From Gigaspora margarita (lineage: Eukaryota > Glomeromycota > Glomeromycetes > Diversisporales > Gigasporaceae): a DNA stretch of 64,000 bases. The notes below the pieces were generated by a model, which was not told where the DNA came from, ran no database searches, and saw nothing but the letters and a program-made list of their open reading frames with translations. The DNA is taken from contig WTPW01000448.1 in NCBI GenBank assembly GCA_009809945.1, positions 189,126 through 253,125 of the forward strand, read 5' to 3'. Position 1 is the stretch's first letter, and every line of letters begins with the position of its first letter. Below are positions 35,770 through 47,040 of the stretch, in pieces. The translations under genes were made by a program, and so were the position numbers.

Positions 35770-37010
35770 AAATTATATCGTTATTACTCACGACTATAAT
35801 AAATAATAAATTTACCTATCATTCTGATTGTTACACCCGGTTTAATGTTTAGGTGGGGATACAGATCTCGATCATACATGCATGCTTGAAAAAGAAAAAT
35901 TTTTTGCATTAATCAGATATTTAGAAACACGTGCGATACTGTATACAATCTTAAATTTTCGGTTACATCGTAAATCTTATTTCAGGCTAATTAAAATTAT
36001 AAACTTACAACCCCTTGTATTAATTAGTATGATCTTACAAAGTGGATCAAGGTAACACCCTAAATGCTGTTGTTGATTTTCTGCAAAGAAATATACAAAT
36101 ATTCATAGCAGATATTAAGTTAGTACCATTTTTATTTCAGTAGCCATCTGATTATATTGCATGGCAGTTAATTATTCATAATAAACTCAATACAAAAAAA
36201 AAAAATGTAATTAAAGAATTGAAGCACCATACCGCTAATGTTAATCATTTTTGGATTCATTTAAATGAGACACTTGCATTCATATTCTTTAAGAGTATCA
36301 AATAGTCAGATCATTCTCCGCAAATATGAATTCTTGTTTTCATACATGATTTCAAATTTGGTTAACAAGAGATGGTAAGATAAACTGCGGACAAACTTAT
36401 TTGCGTATTATAGATCTTTTATGACACAAAAATAGCTATTTGTCATATAATTATTTTCATAAGCATATTTACCATTTTCTTATTATAAATCGCCCATATG
36501 GACATTTATTAGTGCGCCAAATAGGATCATAACTTATTCTCATGATTTATTCTACAAAAATTTTTTATTATATCATCATGAAAGCCTTCATAAATAAAAA
36601 AAAAAAGATCTAATAAATAGTACCACATATTGTTAATGAATCTGATTCTATAAAAAGATCCCTTAGACTTGGTAATCCCGTATACTGTATTTATAATGTT
36701 TTATATTTATCAATCATCAAAATATTGTCCTTAAAACATCTTTATACAGTTCTATAAAGAATTATGGCGCAACATTTTGGGGGTAACTGTATTTATACAT
36801 GGCTTATATATATATAATTATCCCTTGTGTTTTAGAATTAAATTAGAAATTTAAAAATATGTCCGCATGATTTTCAAACGTTGTAATGATAAATAAATTT
36901 GGTAAATTAAGTAAATAAATGACTAACCTTTTAATATTTGATTAACCATTTAAATCCGATATTGTTATTTGTGCGAGAATACATAAAAAAAAATCAGATA
37001 ACTAATAATA
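35770..37010. repeat. Inverted segmental duplication, arm 1 (partner 41380-42425)
   Basis: The reverse complement of this stretch aligns along its length with 41380-42425. Shared landmarks, written in the 41-kb orientation, are ATTTACTTAATTTACC / ATTTACCTAGTTCACT, TAAGCCATGTATAAAT, AATCTTTTTATNGAATCAGAT, GTCCATATGG, ATCTCTTGTTA, ATATTTGCGGAGAA, TGCTTCAATTCTT, ATATCTGCTATGAATATTT, AGGGTGTTNCCTTGATC and ATTATTATAGTCGTG. Divergence is substantial, with many indels. No reading frame is consistently kept, so it is probably non-coding or long dead. Confidence 0.75.
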
Positions 37011-37639
37011 GGTAAAAGCGAAATTAAAAATTGAATATAGTACTATTTAATAATTATAGAGATGTAGAAATATAATATATACTTACTTCATATATAATAC
37101 TGATAACTCAAGTCACTAACTCACCAATGGTGATTAATAATTCTCCGAATAATGTAATTTGTTGGCAAAATATATATGTGGTATTATGCAACATTAATGT
37201 TGCTAATTTGCATAATCACATCGGTCAGAGTAAAATAAACTAGGAATTCATGTACGCCTTGTAATCAAATCTTTTCTGATCAACAATACTTGCTGGATTT
37301 TGACCTATATACTGTGTAACTATCTAATGTATTATTAGTTAGCGTTTAAGCTACGCTGAATTACTTTTCTGAGAAATATTAGTAATTGATCTTTATCAGG
37401 ATGCTATTTTTGGAATTTTGGGTTCACCGATTACTCTATATCTCTATATTAGCGCCAGCGATAGAAGTGTTGTGCTTAGTGATGTGCCACGTACAGTACT
37501 ATACGTACAGTACTGTACGTACTGTACGTACTGTACGCTAAAATTTTTGCCGATCATTTATTAAGAGTGCCTGCCTGATGTGCCAATTGACCAATCAAAT
37601 TCGTTAATTGATCAACACAGATAATTCCCGAAGAAGCTT

Positions 37640-37870
37640 TCGACTTTGACTTACGCTTTGATTTTCACTTTGACTCTCGCTTTGACTTTCACATTGACTT
37701 TCACTTTGACTCTCACTTTGACTTCGCTTTAATTTTCGTTTTGACTTTGATTTTCGCTTTGACTCTCCTTGCTTTGATTTGATCTTCAACTTTTATTTTG
37801 GCTTTCACTATGACTTCACTCTAATTTTTATTTTACTTTGATCTTCTCTTTGACTTTCGTTTTTTGACTT
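37640..37870. repeat. Degenerate 12-bp minisatellite (CTTTGACTTTCR)
   Basis: Words of the type GCTTTGACTTTCACTTTGAC repeat through the stretch. In the minus direction it reads as a serine-rich Q-S-E-S frame (37604-37789), which is an effect of the repeat and not a gene. It lies inside the hAT-like element. Confidence 0.75.
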
Positions 37871-38011
37871 TCACTTATATTTCGAGAATTTTTTCCGTGT
37901 TGAATTCACAAAAATATAATTTTGATCAATCAATCGTTTAAATAAGTTATTTAAGTTTAATGAATATTTTATACTTTGCTTCTTGTTTATTAATGTTAAT
38001 TTAGCTAATTA

Positions 38012-38066
38012 GGCCAGACCAAGTTGATTATGTGTTTTACATTACCCCCCCCCCCCCCCCCCCCCC
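38012..38066 (+). mobile_element. Left end of a Harbinger-like MITE running into the assembly gap
   Basis: GGCCAGACCAAGTTGATTATG then TGTTTTACATTACC is identical to the left end of the element at 52059-52286. TTA precedes it. It continues into 22 C residues, after which the sequence is undetermined. The right end probably lies in the gap. Confidence 0.8.
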
Positions 38067-38763
38067 NNNNNNNNNNNNNNNNNNNNNNNNNNNNNNNNNN
38101 NNNNNNNNNNNNNNNNNNNNNNNNNNNNNNNNNNNNNNNNNNNNNNNNNNNNNNNNNNNNNNNNNNNNNNNNNNNNNNNNNNNNNNNNNNNNNNNNNNNN
38201 NNNNNNNNNNNNNNNNNNNNNNNNNNNNNNNNNNNNNNNNNNNNNNNNNNNNNNNNNNNNNNNNNNNNNNNNNNNNNNNNNNNNNNNNNNNNNNNNNNNN
38301 NNNNNNNNNNNNNNNNNNNNNNNNNNNNNNNNNNNNNNNNNNNNNNNNNNNNNNNNNNNNNNNNNNNNNNNNNNNNNNNNNNNNNNNNNNNNNNNNNNNN
38401 NNNNNNNNNNNNNNNNNNNNNNNNNNNNNNNNNNNNNNNNNNNNNNNNNNNNNNNNNNNNNNNNNNNNNNNNNNNNNNNNNNNNNNNNNNNNNNNNNNNN
38501 NNNNNNNNNNNNNNNNNNNNNNNNNNNNNNNNNNNNNNNNNNNNNNNNNNNNNNNNNNNNNNNNNNNNNNNNNNNNNNNNNNNNNNNNNNNNNNNNNNNN
38601 NNNNNNNNNNNNNNNNNNNNNNNNNNNNNNNNNNNNNNNNNNNNNNNNNNNNNNNNNNNNNNNNNNNNNNNNNNNNNNNNNNNNNNNNNNNNNNNNNNNN
38701 NNNNNNNNNNNNNNNNNNNNNNNNNNNNNNNNNNNNNNNNNNNNNNNNNNNNNNNNNNNNNNN
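38067..38763. other. Assembly gap, 697 N
   Basis: Undetermined bases between a run of 22 C (38045-38066) and a GTACTGTAC array. Frames drawn across this gap are meaningless. The gap length may be nominal. Confidence 0.95.
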
Positions 38764-38839
38764 GTACTGTACGTACTGTACGTACTGTACGCTAAAAAAA
38801 TTTGGGTAACATATAAATGGCACATCACTAGTTGTGCTG

Positions 38840-39455
38840 CGCTATGCAAGCGAAATAGCGCTCAAAATTTTTTTTCGATTGTCGAACAGCTGTTGAATGT
38901 TTATGTGTAACAGTAAATGGCGAATAAAGGAAAAAATCACTCGATTTGCATATTATGAACCCATTTTTACCTTAATTGACCCTTATATGTCTTTTTTATA
39001 TCTCTGATCATTATTCTTATTAGCGTTAGATACAGTTTTGCTACTTTTCTTAAAACGTGGACCGCCATATTTCTTTATGACTAATGTGGAAAAGATTTTT
39101 GTAAAAAAAATTTATTATAACTTATCATATTGAGCAAATCAGCTGCATATGCTGAATAGCGGATATATCCGAACATGCATCTCAAACAATTTTATCGAAT
39201 CGGGTTGAATTCATAAGATCTTTAACGCTTAGAAGCAATTTTTAACGTTTGATGTTACGCTGAATTACTCTAAGAAATTTTGGCTGGATTGACGTTAAAT
39301 TTTTGTAATTGATCATCCATTTTGAACCAGAAAGTAGTAATACTCGCATAACGGAGTGTACCAGGAACGTAGTCATGCTTGCATAACTGATTTTATGGCT
39401 TACCGCCATCTGAAATGGTATAAACAAAATCTTGCGCATTAAAATGCGTTGTGCT
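38840..39455. other. Intergenic DNA, no gene supported
   Basis: Ordinary AT-rich sequence. The frame at 39242-39439 (65 codons, minus) shows no family features. Confidence 0.4.
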
Positions 39456-39458
39456 GGT

Positions 39459-40065
39459 GTAACATACTGTTATTGTACGTTGTGAAAGGCAAATTCGAGT
39501 GGCGTAGCAAAACCAAAAACCGAGCTGTGTGAATTTCTTTAAGGGAAAAAAGACGTGAATTTCATGGATGACAATTTATTTTCCCTTCCGTTTTTTTTTT
39601 TTTATATTATTTATATATTATATATATTAGTTGCTATATTTAGTTAGAGATCGATAAGTAACGAATTAAAAGTGTTAAAAGATACTTAAGAAGCGAAAGT
39701 ATCAAAGGATACTTAAGAGTTTAAAGTATCAAAAGATACTTAAGTATTTAAATATAGAAAGAATTTTTAGTATAGAAAAATACTTAAAAGTCTTAAATGT
39801 AAAAACTTCTTTTGTAGTATGTAAATGAAAAGTATATAAGAGCCCAAAGCTCGCCTTGAAATAAAAACAACTCACTACGAGTTAATAACTCAGTTGAGTT
39901 TAACATTTCGAAATCATAATAGTAGAAGTAGTGACTCCAGTAGTTAATTACTTATCTTTTAAGTTTCGCTCCTAATAAATCGTCCAATTACACTTTTCCA
40001 TTATTGTAAAAGCCCCGTTGTCAGTTTAAGTTGTCCTTTAACCTCCGAAATTCGAGTAGAAGCAT
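39459..40065 (+). mobile_element. LTR-like fossil, probable solo LTR, copy 1
   Basis: This stretch shares its order of blocks with 60409-60900: TGTAACATAC near the start, GAGTGGCGTAGCAAA, several copies of AAAGTATCAAAAGATACTTAAG, then AAAGTATATAAGAGCCCAAA and GCCTTGAAATAAAA. A TATA-like box followed closely by AATAAA is the expected core of a long terminal repeat. No internal retrotransposon coding region was seen on either side, so it looks like a solo LTR. The right boundary is approximate. Family not decided. Confidence 0.5.
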
Positions 40066-40230
40066 TAACATCGAATATTTTTCCTGGCCCTTGATACCTT
40101 GTTCACGATAAAACGTCTATTATCCGCTTTTATATGGAAAAACCTTTGATTATTACCCCGATCCATTGTTGACAAATTCAAATAATACTTGATTGCCTCA
40201 TTTATCGAACAATCACAATCTCGTGGCCAG

Positions 40231-40303
40231 TCACGATCCCCCGTGATCACCTCTTGACAATCACGATTCCGTGATCACCTCTTGACAATCACGATTCCGT
40301 GAG
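40231..40303. repeat. Tandem repeat, 28-bp unit, about 2.5 copies
   Basis: The unit ATCACCTCTTGACAATCACG then ATTCCGTG is repeated nearly perfectly. It abuts the TCGACTAA array. Confidence 0.8.
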
Positions 40304-40331
40304 CTAAGGATAGGAATCGGTTGAAAATTTT

Positions 40332-40575
40332 TAGTCGATTAGTCAGTCGACTAAAACTGTTAGTCATCGACTGACTAAAAATCGACTAATCGACCAATCG
40401 AGTCGACTAATCGACTAATCGAGTCGACTAATCGACTAATCGACTAATCAACTAGTCGATAATCGACTAATCGACTAATCGACTAATTGACTAATCGACT
40501 AATCGACTAATCGATCGACTGACTATGAAAAAATTTAGTCGATTAGTCGACTAATAGTCGACCAGTCGACTAATG
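40332..40575. repeat. TCGACTAA simple-sequence array bounded by inverted words
   Basis: The phrase AATCGACT and its complement AGTCGATT repeat about 25 times with small variants, and both orientations are mixed. Outside stand TAAGGATAGGAATC (40306) and GATTCTTATCCTTA (about 40581), which are inverted, so the array may be the core of a small TIR element of about 290 bp. No clear target duplication. Confidence 0.7.
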
Positions 40576-40604
40576 ACTATATGATTCTTATCCTTACTCT
40601 CCTG

Positions 40605-40735
40605 TATGAGTTGACTAGGAATTGGTTTGGTCGGTTATGGTCGGTTTCGGTCGGTGATTATCGACTATAAGCATATAACCGGCTAAGTGCGGTCGGCATA
40701 CCGGCTAATAGCCGACTATAGTTGATCAATTATTT
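40605..40735. repeat. GGTCGGTT-rich stretch
   Basis: GGTCGGTTATGGTCGGTTTCGGTCGG, followed by ACCGGCTAAG, ACCGGCTAATAGCCG and GACTATAG. It is composed of short repeats with complementary words, similar in style to 42425-42520 (GGTTACGGTTATAGCCG). Probably another decayed MITE. Confidence 0.45.
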
Positions 40736-41379
40736 TACTATGTAAAGGTTCATTGATCCTTTAACCCAAAGTTGTAGAGCCAATTTTTCTGCGGTTCTAG
40801 ATCATCAAAATTGGTTCATTGGTCAAAGCACGAAAATAAGGATCGACAAATTTGCGGTTACACAAGAATAATATTTTGTGCAACAGTGAATTTGATGGTC
40901 GGTCACGTATAATGTTTACGGGAACTTCCGCTTATCGGGTCGATCTGTTTTGAAATCTGGCATCGGCCTGCGTTGAGAATACAAAGCAAAATTTCCAATT
41001 ATATTAAAATATTGTATAATTGGCAATTTACTTTGCAGTAAGATGCCCTCCTCGTGAAATCCGAGTTACACTCGACGTACCTCCACGTACCCCCGACTCA
41101 CTAATTGCTTCCCAAACACAGTTACACTACATAAATATGACAATATTTATGTTTTCCCATTGTTTCAATGTTTCACGGAATATATTATTTTAGACTCTGA
41201 CTAATAAGATTATGTAAATTTGATTGACAATGTGATATCAATTATAGTTTTTCTATATTTTATATCAATATTACATTTACTTTAAACATTCGTTTTTTGT
41301 ATACCGTTGTTACTATATTTCTTTATTGTTACGCGTCTGAAATCAAAATTTAATTGCTGAATGTTTTTTTTCTGTGTCA
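40736..41379. other. Intergenic DNA, no gene seen
   Basis: No reading frame, terminal repeats or RNA gene were recognised. Confidence 0.4.
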
Positions 41380-42425
41380 CTCGCACAAATAAGAGGATAT
41401 GCAAATAAGCCAGATCAAGTGTAGATGTTCATCTAATCAATTATTAAAACTGCTAATCATTTATTTACCTAGTTCACTAAATTACAAATCATTGACGGGG
41501 TTAAACGTTTGAAAAAAATCCTAAAACAGGATATAAAACTAAGCCATGTATAAATATAATGTTGCGCTAGGTTCTTTTAATAACGTAGTCGGGATTGATA
41601 CTGTAAATAAAAATATTATAAATAAAGAAATTACCAACCAGGTTTGTAGAATCTTTTTATTGAATCAGATACCATAAAAATATGCGGTACTTTTTTTATA
41701 ATTCCATGAAGTTCTGTGACTACATAGAGTTTATAATAAGAAACATTTTGGCAAATTGGTAGGACAAGTTATGAGAACAAGTTATGACCATATTTACGCA
41801 CCAATAAAAGTCCATATGGACTATTTATAATAAGTAAAGGCTTACAATAAAATTACTGTACATGACAAGAGTAATTTCTTGCGCCATATAAAATCTGGAA
41901 TGCGTAAATAGGTTGGCCCGAAGCTTATCTTTACTCATCTCTTGTTAGCTAAATTTAAAAACAGGAATTATATTTGCGGAGAAAGATCTTGCTATTTGAC
42001 ACGTTTTAAAAATATTAGTATAATTGTTTCATTAACACTGGCTGTATAGTGCTTCAATTCTTCATTTTATTGTTTCTACTGCATGGAATTATTACGAATA
42101 AATTAACTGCTCTGCAATATAATCGGGTGGTCGCTGAAATAAAAAAGGGTCTATCTTAATATCTGCTATGAATATTTTAGGGTGTTGCCTTGATCTGGTT
42201 CTTTAAGATCAGAAAGTTATACAAGGAATGGTGGTTTATAATTTGAATTATCATGAAATAAGATTTCCCATGAAACGAAAATTTAAATTGTACTCAGTAT
42301 CTCATGTGTATCTAAATATTTAACTTTTTTTTCAAGTACGCATGTATTATCAAGTTCTATATTCCCGTCTAAAGCACTATGCCGGTGTAATCGATCAGAA
42401 TGTGGGTAAATTTATTATAGTCGTG
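41380..42425. repeat. Inverted segmental duplication, arm 2 (partner 35770-37010)
   Basis: Matches the reverse complement of 35770-37010 along its length; the landmarks are given in that entry. The similarity stops at TATTATAGTCGTG, where this copy continues into GGGTAGGGATGGGTACGG and the other into AGTAATAACG. That suggests an insertion or breakpoint at 42425. Confidence 0.75.
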
Positions 42426-43886
42426 GGTAGGGATGGGTACGGTTACGGTTATAGCCGTTTGTGACCGGCTATTGCCGTAACCGATTCTAGTCGATCAGAG
42501 GGGCTTAATGACCGACTAAATTATACACTTGACGTTGTTAACCTTCGAATTACCTCTCGGAAGTCGAGATTAACGGAGCAACTATCGACAGGGAGTCACG
42601 TGAGCACAGAGACACGGAACTTTGCAGTGGTGTATCGTAGTTGTTAGTTTATAGACAAGCGAGAGGGTTTACGTATAGCGATTTAGTAATATGAAAGAGT
42701 GCGTGATGTAATTTATGAATCGATTGCATAATATAATCGAATGTCTTTTATTGATAATAAAGAAATATGATGACGAACATGCCTACAAAGTGGGGCAGAT
42801 ATCGCCCGTTTATATAACAAAATATTCTATACTAAAAATATGGCACTTATGCCATGAGCGTTCTATCTATTATTTATAATCTATCTATCATTGATGATAT
42901 TACTCTGATTCCTGTTATCCCTACCATATCAACCCTTCATGCTATTTCTCTCCGATGTACCCTATATGTTAGGAGCACCTGGTATGGTATAAATGGCAGA
43001 TCCATCATTTTGGGCGCAGTAGTCTCGTGATCCACGTGATAATTTGGGCAGGCTATATCGGCAGGGATAACAACGTACTCCCGACGACTAATTAAGGCAG
43101 GGCAGCTATTAAAAATCGAAAAAAACCTATGCTTGTTAGGGATAATGAAACTTAATGCATAACGTTTCCCCAACCATTATGATTGAATATTACAGGATTT
43201 CTATAAGAGCGAGCTAATGATCGTGTGCCTTAATGAAGGAAATGATGATGACAGGCTTCTTTTCTTTATTAAAATAAATCTTCGCTTTTACAGTTTTATA
43301 TACTTTGATTAATACGAAAGTGCCACTTTTTACCTATTATATATATAAGAGGTATCTGGTAGCCACGTGTCAATATTTTTACGGTGACTTTTGCAATCAC
43401 GATACTAATTTAGTCAGACAATCAAATTGCACCAAAAATGGAAAGTTCATAAAAGTTTCTACACTACATTGGCCAAAGTTTAAACACGATCAAATAATTT
43501 ACAGGTTTTCAAGATGTGATAAACGGGTTTGAAAACTTTGGAATCTGCGATATATTGTGAATTTCATGATATGATGATCTACATCTTTCTGAAACTTCTC
43601 AAAAACAATTATTATAAAACAATACGCTTAACGAATATCTAAATCTAGTCAGTGATAGCTTAGTTCAATTAATTCAAGAATAAAATTTACATTAATAAAT
43701 ATCAAACGACACAATAACTCTCATAAAATTACATAAATTAGTATCTCTTTGATTATTATTATTTTTGGCAGAAATAGTATATCTTCTTTCAAAGCTAAAT
43801 TCTCTAAAAACTTGTGCTGTAGTACTTTTATAATCAATATCTTTTAATTTCGAGTCAGGTTTCAATATGTATACATTATTGGGCAA
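42426..43886. other. Mixed intergenic DNA
   Basis: 42426-42520 is a TAGGGATGGGTACGGTTACGG-type sequence resembling a hAT-like left end, but no right end was found. 42540-42700 is richer in GC, without a recognisable gene. The frames at 42937-43173, 43305-43532 and 43692-43952 show no domain features. Confidence 0.4.
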
Positions 43887-43980
43887 AAATTGGTGAATAA
43901 CGGTAATTGGCAAATGATCATGTGCCGCTCTGCGGCACGTGTAGCCAATCATTTGTCAAATTACCCGTATTCACCAATTT
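43887..43980. repeat. Hairpin element, about 94 bp
   Basis: AAATTGGTGAATAACGGTAAT pairs with ATTACCCGTATTCACCAATTT, GCAAATGATC with its inverted partner, and GTGCCGC with GCGGCAC at the centre (43922-43938). No target duplication was read. Probably a tiny foldback MITE. Confidence 0.65.
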
Positions 43981-45689
43981 GGTGTCATCCGGCAATTTAT
44001 GATCATGATTGGTAGGGAGTCGCCCGCTGAGTTTTAATTTGAATACATGATTACGTCATAACACATAAAAAAATAACAGTAAGAAATTTTTCATGATCAT
44101 ATGAGTTTGTCGGATAATAGTTGCTTATAAATGTTTTCTACAACAACAACACAATCAGATTTGTCAATTTACCTTTTTGAACTGACCTATGTTAAGTCAT
44201 TTGAGTCATTTAAATATAACAAACATGAAAATTTGAACATGTATATTTAGCAAAGTTTTTTGGCTTGTTATAACGTCGGAATGATCTCCTAACGATTGGC
44301 CCGTGTGGGCGTCACATAAGGCCCTAGCATCATTAATCTAAAAAAATTTCGCTTACCAGCGTTTTCGTTAGAGTATTTTTGTTTCGATTTTACATTACAT
44401 TGTTCTTGAAATTTAATTTGAACAGATAACGAAATTTTTTAGACTGGTCAAGCTAGGAAGGTTGGTTATCAACGCGCGATTAGTGTTTCAACCCGTCTAA
44501 AAAATCATGACTCGAGTGACCCGGCGGGTAGACCTTAAAAAGCACGCAAATTCACTTGCTAATTTAACACATAGAGTACTTCATAATATAATCCTATAAC
44601 CATTTTATCTATAATAATGCCTAACTATAAATGCCCGCTTTTATTTGACTCCGTGCTATATAATAAAATGGCATAAATGCTATCTTCTAAAGCTAAGCCG
44701 TCTTCTAAACTATCTTAGAATGATATTAAATTAACGCTCTGAAATTTTCATAAATTTTTGATGTGAAAACAAGTTTGTTTAATTTATTTCCCATAAGTTC
44801 TTTAACATTTGACAACGGGAATTACGAATTCTTCTTTTATTGACATATTAACTTAGTGTGTTTTGAAAATCAATACACCTCAAGATTATACCGTTAATCT
44901 AAATTTTGTATAATTTTTAAAATCGTTAAATAAATAAACATTTATAATGTTAATATTAAATCATAAATAACTATTTCAGCTTCTTTTTTTTTTTTAAAAA
45001 AAAAATCATGAATTAGGTAACGTCATAGGAGTTACTATACATAATTGTGCACTGTGCATGATAGCATGTTTTCTTTTATCCACTTAAACCATCCTTTTAC
45101 CATCTAACCGTGTACCTAAAAACACCAAGTCGAACAACAACTCTTTTAACAATTATGTAGCATACTAAAAGCAATCCATTAAACTACAATTTAGTAGTTT
45201 GAAACCTTAAGCAATTTTCTCAATGCAAACATGATAGTCTTATTATTGCTTGTCATCATTGTATTATTTTCTAGGAGCTATTTCAGCATCAAGTTGGTGA
45301 TATGGTTGTAATTTGCACATTTTTAAATACTTTTTTGTTGTCTGGTATAATGCTGTAATGTGACAGGTCATGGGTATTGGCAGAATGATAAAAAAAAAAC
45401 ACCTCGTGAAGGCCATGTCTGTTGTTATTATCCTACCGATGTCCATGATCCGTATATCGTGCCGGATAACTAGTTTATCTGGCAGTATGACGTATACAAT
45501 GAAGAAAAGGATTTCATGTTATTTTCTGCAAGTTTTTATGTTAAAACTAGAAATTACACATGCTGGCAGCTTCCTGCACGGCTTAACTAACTAATAATTA
45601 TAACAGCAGACAGTATGGTCTTACCAATTATCAACAATGTTTTATTTAGTAAATCAAATTTAATGAAAATAATCAATTCAGCACCCTGA
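43981..45689. other. Intergenic DNA, no gene seen
   Basis: AT-rich. A short inverted pair at about 44434-44502 (TTTTTTAGACTGGT and AACCCGTCTAAAAAA) and a T/A self-complementary run at 44985-45006 are the only structures noted. Confidence 0.4.
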
Positions 45690-45697
45690 TATAAGAC

Positions 45698-45831
45698 TAG
45701 TGATGGGACTTAAAATTTAATAATTCGAAACTTCACGCCCAAGATCTATTGAAAAAAATTTAATTCTTTATAAATTATTAAATGCGACAATTAAGTATCA
45801 CCTATTTGTAACTCTTGTAGTTCCATCACTA
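45698..45831. mobile_element. hAT-like MITE, 134 bp, exact 8-bp target duplication
   Basis: The ends TAGTGATGGGACTTA and TAGTTCCATCACTA are inverted repeats flanked by TATAAGAC on both sides (45690-45697 and 45832-45839). AT-rich interior, no coding capacity. The end sequence is related to the 13073 and 37477 family. Confidence 0.9.
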
Positions 45832-45839
45832 TATAAGAC

Positions 45840-46925
45840 TAGTTTTAAATATAAATATGAAACTGTATAAATTAAAGTTGATTAATTTAGATTTTGACAA
45901 TTTTTTAATAGCTCTTGGCCTTGCTTCGTTTGGATCTTTGCAAATTTTAGTCTTACATTATTGCACATGCGGGCCGTCCAATTTCCACTAACTAATAGTT
46001 AGATATATTAGACGGTGTGATGATAATATGAACATTGCTATAATTCGCTCGAGTTAATGTACATAGTTGTGTATGTTGTAGAGGCTACAGTATAATTGCA
46101 CCGGGAGATGATGTAATTAGATTCTGGGTCACACAATTAACAACAAACTACTAATGCTATTTAAATATTACACTAAAACTCTAACTAATTTAGACTCTAA
46201 TATGACTGGCTTCGAAAGAGACGTGGAAAGATATGGTCTAAATACTTAGGATTGATAGATTAGTACTCAAGATTATATAATGAAGTTTCAATCGTGAATT
46301 TCAGTTCACGATGCAATTATTTATACAAATTTTATTGTCGGGAGAATAAGAGCGAAGCAAATTATACAAGTTAATGTTTAATTATCTGGCTTTTCAAATG
46401 GTTTCCTTTATTGAAACGAAATGTGGGGTTTATATATTTAACTCTACTAATAAATACATAATGACTATACAGCTAAAGCTAACATATTGTTTATGTTTAT
46501 TATGCTATCTATGTCTACTAGCTCGCTTTAATAATTATATACAAGATGTAATTAATTTATTAGCGCTAGTATAATTTCTATTATTGTTGTTACTAAATTA
46601 TTATTGAACTTACCAAATAGACTTCTTGGATGATGTATTTATTATTAATAACACCAGTTGGCTAACTTGATGGCAAATTATTATCGACTTAACATTCAAA
46701 GTCATCAATTTGAGTCAAGATATTAACACGATAAAAAGTATCGAATTCGATAGAGTATGATTGATAGTAGTAGAGCAATAAAGTAGCATTATTAATTTCT
46801 TGGGAGTATAAAAATTACAACAATGATCATAGGATACAGATGGTCATCTGCATAATATGATCATCGGGAATATTTACTGTAATTTTTAAGCTCATAGGAA
46901 ATTCATGAATAATACCCTGACTTAC
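45840..46925. other. AT-rich intergenic DNA
   Basis: No gene seen. The frame at 46374-46574 is AT-driven. Confidence 0.4.
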
Positions 46926-47040
46926 GTTGTTCATGCCTACCTTCATTATAATTTTCATGTGATTATTTGTGACCGGGAATCTTCCCATGGAAGATTCCCG
47001 GTCATGGAATGATCTCGTAAGAAATTATAATGAACAACAA
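46926..47040. repeat. Foldback element with a perfect GC-rich core palindrome
   Basis: The core has 16-bp perfect arms, TGACCGGGAATCTTCC (46970-46985) and GGAAGATTCCCGGTCA (46989-47004), around three bases. Outer arms GTTGTTCAT / ATTATAATTT pair with AAATTATAATGAACAAC. The core stands out from its AT-rich surroundings. No target duplication identified. Confidence 0.7.

Larger units (their letters stand above)
37477..38830. mobile_element. Long hAT-like element with exact 8-bp target duplication, containing a nested MITE and an assembly gap
   Basis: The ends TAGTGATGTGCCACGTACAG and GGCACATCACTA are flanked by the exact duplication GTTGTGCT (37469-37476 and 38831-38838). Next to both ends are GTACTGTACGTACTGTACG arrays and CTAAAATTTTTGCCGATCA or CTAAAAAAATTTG, which identify it with the 153-bp MITE at 13073-13225. 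This copy is about nine times longer. Its interior holds a 12-bp minisatellite (37640-37870), the left end of a Harbinger-like MITE (38012) and 697 undetermined bases. No transposase is visible in the known part. Either it is a less deleted family member, or a short copy that received later insertions. Confidence 0.85.

Noticed and set aside
35990-36230. Plus-strand peptide VDQGNTLNAVVDFLQ considered as a third copy of the small conserved exon
   Set aside because: The match to the exons at 15 and 18 kb is weak, and the inverted partner at 42 kb does not keep the frame.
37604-37789. Serine/glutamine/glutamate-rich minus-strand frame
   Set aside because: It is a translation of the 12-bp minisatellite inside a hAT-like element.
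38005-38910. Open frames of 260-290 codons on both strands
   Set aside because: They consist almost entirely of undetermined bases of the assembly gap flanked by a C run.
40332-40575. CRISPR-like array
   Set aside because: Units of 8-9 bp repeat without unique spacers, in eukaryotic DNA; it is simple sequence.
42540-42870. GC-richer stretch considered as another LTR or gene
   Set aside because: No second copy, no TATA/AATAAA pair in the right arrangement and no coherent reading frame were found.
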